Shown piece by piece: positions 1-5,072 of a stretch of DNA of 5,072 nucleotides (position 1 is the first letter of the stretch; each line of letters opens with the position of its first letter). The notes beneath the pieces are model-generated. The model was not told the origin of the DNA. It was given only the letters and a program-made list of their open reading frames with translations, and searched no databases. Source of the DNA: Fimbriiglobus sp. (GTDB lineage: Bacteria; Planctomycetota; Planctomycetia; Gemmatales; Gemmataceae); contig JANXTD010000468.1 of NCBI GenBank assembly GCA_025352585.1, positions 1-5,072 of the forward strand. Direction: 5' to 3'. Position numbers and translations under genes: made by a program.

Positions 1-82
1 GGTCGAAGCGGGCAGTGATGGTGTGTGTTGTCAACGGCTGCACTGTCACCGGCCCCAAACCTCGTCCCCGCCCGCTTCGACC
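1..82. repeat. 13-bp perfect inverted repeat, arms 1-13 and 70-82
   Basis: The left arm GGTCGAAGCGGGC (1-13) is the exact reverse complement of GCCCGCTTCGACC (70-82), with 56 nt between them. The left arm starts at the window edge, so the repeat may extend outward beyond what is shown. Base 14 no longer pairs with base 69, so it does not extend inward. The wide spacing and lack of a T tract argue against a simple terminator. It could be a folded 3' end, a pair of protein sites or two opposed copies of a dispersed short repeat. Confidence 0.6.
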
Positions 83-137
83 CTCGCTCGCGCGTCGGGC
101 TAACCAGAGTCGCCTGCGGCGGAGCCACGGAATCTCT
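1..137. other. Non-coding stretch downstream of the HEAT-repeat gene
   Basis: No convincing gene is visible. The minus-strand HEAT gene stops at 138-140, so this is its 3' flank. Plus-strand reading frames are closed by TGA at 16-18 and TAA at 101-103; the third frame is open but has no recognisable protein character. The main structure is the inverted repeat listed separately. I see no GC stem followed by a T run in the minus direction that would make a standard intrinsic terminator for the HEAT gene. Confidence 0.6.
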
Positions 138-3100
138 TCACGCCGCCGGCTCCGCGACGACCGCCGGTAGCGCGGCGTCGGTCGCCGCTTGCGTCTTCAG
201 CGACTCGATCGCCTCGGCGACGAGGGCGCGAATGTCGGGGTCGGCCTCGCGCTCTAAGCGCACGCGCAGGGCGTCGAGGATCGCGCCGGCCGCGGGGCCG
301 GTCGCCACCTCGGCGGCCGACTTTCGCACCGCCGCCGCGCTCACCGCGAGGGCGTCGGCCACGGCGGCGGCGGCCTCGGCGTCGGTCGCGTCGTCGGCCA
401 GGACACGCCGCGCGGCCAGCAGCCGGAGCCGCACACTGGGGTCGTCGAGCAAGCCGCGCAGGGCGTCGGCCGCTTCCCGACCGGGCACGGCTTGCAGCGC
501 GAGCGCCGCGTTCAGCCGCAGGCCGGCGTCGGGGTGCGAGGCGCAGTCGGCCAGCAGCGGGACGGCCTCCGCCGGGACCGGGTCCAGCCGGCCGATCGCG
601 TAGGCGGCGTTGGCCCGCACCCGCGCCTCGGGGTCTTGCAGCGCCTCGACCAGCGCCGGCACGGCGTCCTCGGGCACCGCATCGACCCGCCGCCACCCCG
701 CCGACGCCAGCATCCGCACCGCGGCCTCGGCGTCGCGCAACCCGGACGTGAACGCCTCCGCGGCCCCCGGCGGCTGGGCCAGCGCGAGCGCCCGCATCGC
801 CTCCTCACGCAGGCCCACTTCGCCCGTCTGGGCCGCGCGAATCAGCGCCTCGCCGGCCGGGGCGGCGGCCGCGCCGAGTTGACCCAGGGCGCGGGCCGCC
901 TCGACTCGCACCCAGTCGCTGTCGTCCTCGGCGAGCCGCTTCGTGAGACCGGCCACGACCGCCGGCGTCGCCCCGGCGAGCTTCGGCAGCACGCGGGCGG
1001 CGCGGGCCTTCACCTCGTCGTTGGCGTCGTCGAGGAGTGCCAGCAGGTCGGCGCGCGTCTCGTCGTCGGCCTCGCCCCACGCGCCGAACGCCTCGGCCGC
1101 GGCGGCGCGGGCTTGCGGGTCGGGGTCGGCGAGTGCGGCCCGCACGGCCGCGACCGACTCCGGCGTCGGCTCGCCGACCGCGCCGAGGGCGCGCACGGCG
1201 CGCAGCCGGACGCCGCCGTCCTCGTCGCGCGCCGCCCGCCCGAGTGCGGGGGCCGCCGCCGCCGCCGCCGGGCCGAGCTTGCCCAGGGCCTCGGCGGCGT
1301 TGGCCCGCACCGTCGGGTTGACGTGCTTCAGCGACCGCACCAGCGCCGGGATCGCCTCGTCGGCCCCCGCGCCCATCTCGCCGAGCGCCTCGGCCGCGAG
1401 CGCACTCACCCAGTTGTCGGGGTCGCGCAGCGCCCGCACCAGCCGCGGCACGGCGACCTCGGCTGCGGCTTCGCCGATCTTGCCGAGCGCCTCGACGGCC
1501 TTGGCCCGCACGCGGTCGTTGTCGTCACCCGCGGCGTCGGCCAGGGCCGCCGCGACCTCGACCGCCGCGCCGCCGATGTCCCCGAGCGACTCGGCGGTGC
1601 GCGCCCGCACGGCGTTGTCGGTGCTCGACAGGCCTTCGGTCAGGATTCCGGCGGCAAGTTCGGGCAGCACGCCGATGCGGCCGACGGCGTCCGCGGCGGC
1701 CTTGCGCACCCCCTCGTCGCGGTCCTGCAACAGCGGCACGAGCGCGGGGACCGCCGCCGCCGCCGTGCCCTTGAGCGCCCCCAACGCCTCGGCGGCCGCC
1801 GAGCGAATCGCGACACTCGGGTCTTCGAGCAGCCCCGCCAGCGCCGGCACGGTCAGCGGGTCGGCGGCCCCGACCTGGCCCAGGGCCACGGCGGCGCGGC
1901 CGCGCACCGTCTCGTCGGGGTCGAGCAGCAGCGCGATCAGGTCGGCGACCGCGACTGAGGCCGCGACCGCCAGGTGCCCCAGCGACTCCGCGGCCTGCGC
2001 CCGGACGGCGGCGGAGGCGTCGGCCAGGCCCGCTCGCAGCGCGGGGACGGCGACCGACGCCGAGTCGGCCGGCGGGGCGACCTTCGCGCGCCGCCGCAGC
2101 CGACGCCAGACGCCGCGCCGGTCCGGCCCCGCCGGGCGCGGCGGGGGGCCGCGGAATTCGCCGAGGGCTTCGGCGAGGCTCAGCCGCACGAGGTCACTCG
2201 GGTCGCCAGTGAGTTGCACGAGTTGGGGTAGCGCCCGCGCCGCCCGCAGCCGGCCGAGGGTCGAGGCGGCCACCGAGCGGACGTGCTCGTTGGGGTCGCC
2301 GAGGTGCGCCATCAGGTCCGGCACCGCCGCCGGCCCGATCGTGGCGAGGACGCGCGGCAACTGCTCGCGCTGCTCGCGCGTCAGCGACTCCGCCGAGCGC
2401 AGCGACGCCAGCAGCGGGCCGAGCGCCACCGCCCCGTACTGCGGCAACGCGGCGCGGGCTCGCTCGTGGATCGGCTCGTGGGGGCTCCAGAAATCGACGA
2501 TCGTCTCGACCAGCAGCCGGCCGTTGCGCACCGAGGCGAAAATCTGCTGCAACAGCACGAGCGTGAAGAACGACTTGAACGCCGCCAGGACCGCGACGGC
2601 GGGCGCGGCGACCGGCTTCGACGCCTCGACGTGAGCGAGGTGCCTGGCGTCGATCAGGCTCACCACGCTGGTCAGGCTCAGCAGGTTCACCAGGGCCGAC
2701 GCGACGAAGTCGAGGTAGACCGCGTCGGCCCCCGGCGGCGTGTACCAGGCGGCCCCGAAGCGGTTGAAGAGGGCGAAGTTCAGCAGCGCGAAGCCGCCGA
2801 CCATGCCGACGGCGGCCGACGCGAGCAGCGGGACGCCGACCTGCTGGCCGTAGCGGGCGAGTTCGGTGGCGAGCCGCTGGCCCTTAAGGGGGTCGTGCAG
2901 GGCCTTGTAGCCGCGGGCGACTTCGTAGCGCTCCACGTCGATGAACATGTACGCCAGGCAGGCGGCCAGCCCCATCGCCAGGGGGCCGAGCGCGCACGCC
3001 GCGGCGACCCAGGGCGTGCCCACGGCGGCGAAGATGCCCGCGGCGAGCAGCGCGACTTGGAGCGACAGGAACAGCGGCCACGAGGCCCAGGCCAGCAGCC

Positions 3101-3308
3101 GCTCCCAGAGGCGGAAGCCGGCGCGGACGCCGCCGCGGACGACGACGCCGACGGCCCCCAGCACCCCGCCGATGACGCCGACTCGGAACAGCACGCCGGC
3201 GATCAGCCCCACGGCGACGAGCGTGAGCAGGATCAGGGCGGACGACCGGACGCGGTCGGTGTCGAGGAGCCAGTCCCCCGGCCCGACGGCGAGAATTCCC
3301 GAGTTCAT
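138..3308 (-). CDS. Membrane-anchored HEAT-repeat (PBS lyase HEAT-like) protein
   Basis: This 1056-residue protein has two parts. Residues about 22-258 hold several hydrophobic stretches (about 24-57, 73-97, 99-122, 155-181, 198-218 and 232-258), suggesting four to six membrane passes. Residues about 285-1036 form an alpha-solenoid of roughly 21 HEAT-type units. Each carries a second helix like VRxxAAxALGxLG, beginning near residues 343, 374, 435, 468, 501, 534, 567, 600, 634, 667, 700 and so on to 1026. A basic, proline-rich linker (about 386-415) interrupts the array after two units. Such solenoids usually bind proteins; no catalytic motif is visible, so the partner and role are unknown. 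The ATG at 3308 is preferred because no in-frame ATG, GTG or TTG lies just before or within the first 23 codons and the membrane segment follows directly. The Shine-Dalgarno signal is poor (GGTGG only 3 nt upstream). It ends in TGA and is transcribed divergently from the nuclease-like gene. Confidence 0.9.
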   Translation of the reverse strand: MNSGILAVGPGDWLLDTDRVRSSALILLTLVAVGLIAGVLFRVGVIGGVLGAVGVVVRGGVRAGFRLWERLLAWASWPLFLSLQVALLAAGIFAAVGTPWVAAACALGPLAMGLAACLAYMFIDVERYEVARGYKALHDPLKGQRLATELARYGQQVGVPLLASAAVGMVGGFALLNFALFNRFGAAWYTPPGADAVYLDFVASALVNLLSLTSVVSLIDARHLAHVEASKPVAAPAVAVLAAFKSFFTLVLLQQIFASVRNGRLLVETIVDFWSPHEPIHERARAALPQYGAVALGPLLASLRSAESLTREQREQLPRVLATIGPAAVPDLMAHLGDPNEHVRSVAASTLGRLRAARALPQLVQLTGDPSDLVRLSLAEALGEFRGPPPRPAGPDRRGVWRRLRRRAKVAPPADSASVAVPALRAGLADASAAVRAQAAESLGHLAVAASVAVADLIALLLDPDETVRGRAAVALGQVGAADPLTVPALAGLLEDPSVAIRSAAAEALGALKGTAAAAVPALVPLLQDRDEGVRKAAADAVGRIGVLPELAAGILTEGLSSTDNAVRARTAESLGDIGGAAVEVAAALADAAGDDNDRVRAKAVEALGKIGEAAAEVAVPRLVRALRDPDNWVSALAAEALGEMGAGADEAIPALVRSLKHVNPTVRANAAEALGKLGPAAAAAAPALGRAARDEDGGVRLRAVRALGAVGEPTPESVAAVRAALADPDPQARAAAAEAFGAWGEADDETRADLLALLDDANDEVKARAARVLPKLAGATPAVVAGLTKRLAEDDSDWVRVEAARALGQLGAAAAPAGEALIRAAQTGEVGLREEAMRALALAQPPGAAEAFTSGLRDAEAAVRMLASAGWRRVDAVPEDAVPALVEALQDPEARVRANAAYAIGRLDPVPAEAVPLLADCASHPDAGLRLNAALALQAVPGREAADALRGLLDDPSVRLRLLAARRVLADDATDAEAAAAVADALAVSAAAVRKSAAEVATGPAAGAILDALRVRLEREADPDIRALVAEAIESLKTQAATDAALPAVVAEPAA
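459..2051 (-). repeat. In-frame tandem array with 99-bp period (HEAT units)
   Basis: Within the HEAT gene, residues about 420-950 repeat every 33 residues, which is a 99-bp DNA period held with only 1-2 residue slips (for example 34 at residues 634 and 800). Some copies remain nearly identical in DNA: a 19-bp stretch at 603-621 recurs exactly at 1293-1311, 690 bp away and in the same frame, and 11 bp of it recur at 1501-1511. This points to growth of the array by internal duplication. It is a coding repeat, not a mobile element. Confidence 0.8.
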
Positions 3309-3374
3309 TGGCCACCAGGTGAGGGTGTCGTGCCGGCGGTCCGCTACAACGGCGCGACGGCTCGCCGGGAAACT

Positions 3375-3391
3375 TGCAGTCGACGATTGCA
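3375..3391. promoter_or_regulatory. 17-bp near-palindrome in the divergent promoter region (candidate operator)
   Basis: TGCAGTCG-A-CGATTGCA has two 8-bp arms around a central base at 3383, with one mismatch (G at 3379 against T at 3387). It lies between the two divergent genes, about 66 bp from the HEAT gene start and 91 bp from the nuclease-like gene start, and overlaps the candidate -35 box. The form and position fit a dimeric repressor or activator site. No regulator gene is present in the window, so the binding protein is unknown. Confidence 0.4.
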
Positions 3392-3415
3392 GTTCGCGTC
3401 GTGCGTGGCTACGCT
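3387..3415 (+). promoter_or_regulatory. Weak sigma70-like promoter for the nuclease-like gene
   Basis: TTGCAG (3387-3392) and TACGCT (3410-3415) are separated by 17 nt, the ideal spacing, but each box matches only about three of six consensus bases. A different -10-like hexamer, TAGATT (3423-3428), has four matches but no good -35 partner. This would give a leader of about 60 nt before the ATG at 3483. I see no equally good pair in the other direction for the HEAT gene. Confidence 0.25.
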
Positions 3416-3445
3416 AGGCCGTTAGATTGTACCGGCGTAACCTCA

Positions 3446-3475
3446 CTCCGGTCTTCGCTCGCCGCACACCCGGAG
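3446..3475 (+). promoter_or_regulatory. Shine-Dalgarno site within a possible leader hairpin
   Basis: GGAG at 3472-3475 lies 7 nt before the ATG at 3483, a good ribosome binding site that supports that start. The same bases fall in CCGGAG (3470-3475), which is the exact reverse complement of CTCCGG (3446-3451), giving a 6-bp stem with an 18-nt loop. If it forms in the mRNA, it would cover the ribosome binding site. The site is well supported; the regulatory role of the stem is an inference. Confidence 0.45.
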
Positions 3476-3482
3476 CCGACGC

Positions 3483-4589
3483 ATGGACTTCATCGACCAA
3501 CTCCGCAGCCTCTCGACGCGCATCGCCGCGACCAAGGACATCATCAAGACGGAGGAGGCGACCAAGAATGCAATGGTCATGCCGTTCATCCAAATCCTCG
3601 GCTACAACGTCTTCGACCCCCTCGAAGTGACGCCGGAACTCGTCGCCGATGTCGGCACCAAGAAGGGCGAGAAGGTCGATTACGCCGTGCTCCAGGACGG
3701 CAAGCCGATCATGCTCTTCGAGTGCAAGAAGTCGGGGGCCGACCTCAGTATCAACCACGCCAGCCAACTATTCCGCTACTTCCACGTCACCGCCGCACGC
3801 TTCGGCGTGCTGACCAACGGGCTGGTCTACAAGTTCTTCACCGACCTTGAGTCGCCCAACAAGATGGACGAGACGCCGTTCTTCGAGTTCAACATTTTGG
3901 ACTTCAAGGAACGCGATGTCGAGGAGTTGAAGAAATTCGCCAAGTCGGCGTTCGACCTCGACGCGATCCTGAACACCGCCAACGACTTGAAGTTCACGAC
4001 GGCGATTCAGACCCGGCTCGCGGACTGGATGGCTGACCCCGATGAGAAGTTCGTCCGGTTGCTCGCGGCAGACCTGGTTGGCACCCGCAAGTTTACTCAG
4101 CCAGTCATCGAGCAGTTCACCGCGATCACGAAGCGGGCCTTCGAGCAGATGTTGAGCGAGCGCATCAACGACCGGCTCAAGGGGGCCATGAAGACCGAGA
4201 CGCCTGCCGTCGAAGTGGCGGCGGAGGTCGAGGGCGACGGGGCGGTCGTCACGACCGCCGAGGAGGTCGAGGGCTTCCACATCGTGCGGGCGATCTTGCG
4301 CGGCGTCGTCGGCCCGCACCGCATCGGCCTGCGCGACGCGCAGAGTTACTGCGCGATCCTGCTCGACGACAACAATCGCCGGCCGATTTGCCGGCTGATG
4401 TTCAACAACCCCAAGCGGCTCGCGCTGATGCTGTTCCACGACAAGAAGGAAGGCGACAAGGTCGCGCTCGAGTCGGTGGACGGGATTTACGCCTACGCGG
4501 AGCAAATCCGGGCGACGGTCCTCGCGTACCCGCCACTGCCGGAGGTCAGGTCGGTGCCGGTCGCCGCAGTAGTCGCGGCGGCGGTCTGA
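3483..4589 (+). CDS. Stand-alone type I restriction HsdR N-terminal-like nuclease protein
   Basis: This 368-residue protein starts with a PD-(D/E)XK nuclease domain (residues about 1-140) like the N-terminal part of type I restriction subunit R. The catalytic pattern is intact: glutamates E24/E25 in the first helix region, D66 in KVDYAV, and E80-C-K82 in LFECKK, then HASQLFRYF and VLTNGLVYKFF, which fit the family's later core. Residues about 141-235 are mainly helical, 236-262 form an acidic linker, and about 262-348 form a second compact domain with LLDDNNRRPICRLMFN. There is no Walker A or DEAD box, so it lacks the helicase motor of a full HsdR (which is near 1000 residues), and no methylase or specificity gene is visible. 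From memory, this architecture occurs as an orphan predicted restriction endonuclease family in many bacteria; its role is unproven. Predicted cytoplasmic, with divalent-metal-dependent DNA cleavage expected. In-frame TAA at 3438-3440 limits the start, and GGAG is well placed. Base composition appears lower in GC than in the HEAT gene. Confidence 0.85.
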   Translation: MDFIDQLRSLSTRIAATKDIIKTEEATKNAMVMPFIQILGYNVFDPLEVTPELVADVGTKKGEKVDYAVLQDGKPIMLFECKKSGADLSINHASQLFRYFHVTAARFGVLTNGLVYKFFTDLESPNKMDETPFFEFNILDFKERDVEELKKFAKSAFDLDAILNTANDLKFTTAIQTRLADWMADPDEKFVRLLAADLVGTRKFTQPVIEQFTAITKRAFEQMLSERINDRLKGAMKTETPAVEVAAEVEGDGAVVTTAEEVEGFHIVRAILRGVVGPHRIGLRDAQSYCAILLDDNNRRPICRLMFNNPKRLALMLFHDKKEGDKVALESVDGIYAYAEQIRATVLAYPPLPEVRSVPVAAVVAAAV

Positions 4590-4593
4590 CGCC

Positions 4594-4866
4594 CTACTTC
4601 TTCTCGGGCTTCGGCTTGGGGGCGGCCTTGCGCTTCGGCTCGGGGCGCTCCGCCTTCTCGGCCTTCTCCGCTTTTTCGCCGGGGGCCACGGCCGCGACCG
4701 GTTGCAGGCTCGCCTCGGTCCAGGTCGGGCTGAGCTTCTTGATGCGGGCGAGGATCGCGGCGCGGGCGTCGCCGGTCGCGCCGCCGGTGGTCAGCTTGGC
4801 CTTGAGCTTCGCCATCTTGTTCTTGCGGTGGTAGCGGCGTTTCAGCTCGGTTTGGCGCTCGATCAT
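4594..4866 (-). CDS. Small lysine/arginine-rich protein, uncharacterised
   Basis: This 90-residue protein opens with a basic helical segment (residues 1-26, including RRYHRKNKMAK), continues with a second helix around ARAAILARIKKLSP (34-47), and ends in a low-complexity tail (about 62-90) of Lys, Ala, Glu and Pro with KAE triplets. There are no cysteines, signal peptide or membrane segment. The first half resembles short planctomycete proteins that I recall being filed as a domain of unknown function (possibly DUF6800); that assignment is from memory and unverified. The basic charge suggests nucleic acid or ribosome contact, but no function is shown. ATG at 4866 is backed by a GGAG 6 nt upstream. 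The stop (TAG, 4594-4596) faces that of the nuclease-like gene 4 bp away. The reading frame on the opposite strand across this region ends without recognisable character. Confidence 0.7.
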   Translation of the reverse strand: MIERQTELKRRYHRKNKMAKLKAKLTTGGATGDARAAILARIKKLSPTWTEASLQPVAAVAPGEKAEKAEKAERPEPKRKAAPKPKPEKK

Positions 4867-4872
4867 CGGAAG

Positions 4873-4876
4873 CTCC
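4873..4876 (-). promoter_or_regulatory. Ribosome binding site of the small basic protein gene
   Basis: Read on the minus strand, GGAG lies 6 nt before the ATG at 4866 and fixes that start over the internal ATG at codon 18. The local sequence CGGA-GCT-TCCG (4867-4877) could form a 4-bp stem over the site, but it is too short to give weight to. Confidence 0.6.
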
Positions 4877-5004
4877 GGGTTGGGCAGGTGCAGGCAAGGT
4901 ATCAGCCGCCCCCACCCCCGGCAAGCCGAACGCCCCGCCCGGTGGGCGCGAACCGCCGCCGCGCGAACGGCGTAGTGCCGGTATCGCTGGTCGTGGTTGC
5001 CTCT

Positions 5005-5009
5005 GGAGA
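5005..5009 (+). promoter_or_regulatory. Ribosome binding site of the ABC ATPase gene
   Basis: GGAGA ends 6 nt before the ATG at 5016. A second in-frame ATG at 5010 would be directly next to this site, which is too close, so 5016 is the better start. Confidence 0.55.
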
Positions 5010-5015
5010 ATGGGC

Positions 5016-5072
5016 ATGGCCCTGGACGTCATCGTCGAAACGCGGAACCTCACCAAGACCTACCGCGACTTC
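5016..5072 (+). CDS. ABC transporter ATP-binding protein, N-terminal fragment
   Basis: Only the first 19 codons are present (MALDVIVETRNLTKTYRDF), and the gene continues past the window. The stretch VETRNLTKTYRDF matches the opening strand of ABC ATPases, where a residue pattern like L-T-K-x-Y comes just before the A-loop and about 30 residues ahead of the Walker A motif. The RDF ending is reminiscent of ABC-2 type export systems, in which the ATPase powers a membrane permease encoded next to it. Neither Walker A nor the signature motif can be seen, so the substrate and subtype are not determined. ATG at 5016 has a well-placed GGAGA; an in-frame ATG two codons upstream is less likely. Confidence 0.7.
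   Translation, partial: MALDVIVETRNLTKTYRDF

Larger units (their letters stand above)
4867..5015. other. Divergent intergenic region before the ABC ATPase gene
   Basis: These 149 bp separate the small basic protein gene (minus) from the ABC ATPase gene (plus) and must hold both promoters, though I cannot pick out a convincing -35/-10 pair. Visible structure is limited to a short GC hairpin, CGCCC-GGT-GGGCG at 4936-4948, and an 8-bp direct repeat GCGCGAAC at 4946-4953 and 4961-4968, with starts 15 bp apart. Confidence 0.5.

Noticed and set aside
492..2634. Very long plus-strand open frames (488 and 563 codons) opposite the HEAT gene
   Set aside because: They mirror the 99-bp repeat and extreme third-position GC of the real gene. 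Their products are Arg/Gly/His- or Ala/Ser/Arg-rich, with no domain pattern and no good ribosome binding site.
138..3308. HEAT array as a CRISPR or non-coding tandem repeat
   Set aside because: The period is a multiple of three, substitutions preserve helix chemistry, and the frame is open throughout. There are no identical repeats with unique spacers.
2283..3425. Plus-strand open frame of 380 codons over the HEAT protein's membrane region
   Set aside because: Its translation is dominated by Arg, Gln, Asp and Gly without hydrophobic cores, while the minus strand gives clear membrane segments and HEAT units.
3414..4505. Minus-strand open frames (117 and 245 codons) antisense to the nuclease-like gene
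   Set aside because: The plus strand encodes a recognisable nuclease fold with ordered catalytic residues and a good ribosome binding site. The antisense frames abut and look like codon-bias shadows.
3309..4589. Complete type I or other multi-gene restriction system
   Set aside because: No methyltransferase, specificity subunit or helicase motif is present. The neighbours are on opposite strands and unrelated in type.
4936..4948. CGCCC-GGT-GGGCG hairpin as a terminator
   Set aside because: The 5-bp stem has no following T run on either strand and lies upstream of both flanking genes, not at a gene end.
4493..5056. Minus-strand 187-codon frame over the small gene and its upstream region
   Set aside because: The product is Arg/Pro/Gly-rich and spans an intergenic region plus two other genes. 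The 90-residue frame has a better start signal and a sensible protein composition.

Overview
The window is very GC-rich (about 70% by eye, uncomputed), with strong G/C preference at third codon positions. Together with the types of protein encoded, this fits a planctomycete, perhaps of the Gemmataceae. That placement is an inference from style, not from a marker gene. There are four coding regions and no sign of rRNA, tRNA, CRISPR, insertion sequences or prophage.

Layout. Positions 1-137 are non-coding as far as can be seen and hold a 13-bp inverted repeat that starts at the first base of the window. Positions 138-3308 (minus strand) encode a 1056-residue protein with a multi-pass membrane N-terminus and about 21 HEAT-type repeats, most of them exactly 33 residues apart. 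A 174-bp divergent intergenic region follows. It carries a 17-bp near-palindrome, a weak promoter-like pair and a 5'-leader hairpin that could cover the Shine-Dalgarno sequence of the next gene. Positions 3483-4589 (plus strand) encode a 368-residue stand-alone nuclease-like protein with a type I restriction HsdR N-terminal fold, intact PD-(D/E)XK residues and a separate C-terminal domain, but no helicase motor. It converges with a 90-residue lysine-rich protein at 4594-4866 (minus strand), leaving only 4 bp between the stop codons. At 5016 the first 19 codons of a probable ABC transporter ATPase start on the plus strand and run off the window.

How they relate. Neighbouring genes alternate in strand throughout, so no operon is visible. 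The membrane HEAT protein and the nuclease-like gene share a divergent control region and could be co-regulated, but nothing here proves they act together. The most interesting items are the solitary HsdR-like protein with its C-terminal domain, the dyad between the two large genes, and the highly regular membrane-anchored HEAT array. I do not see a clearly new multi-gene system; the partner genes that would define one (methylase, specificity subunit, helicase) are absent from this window.
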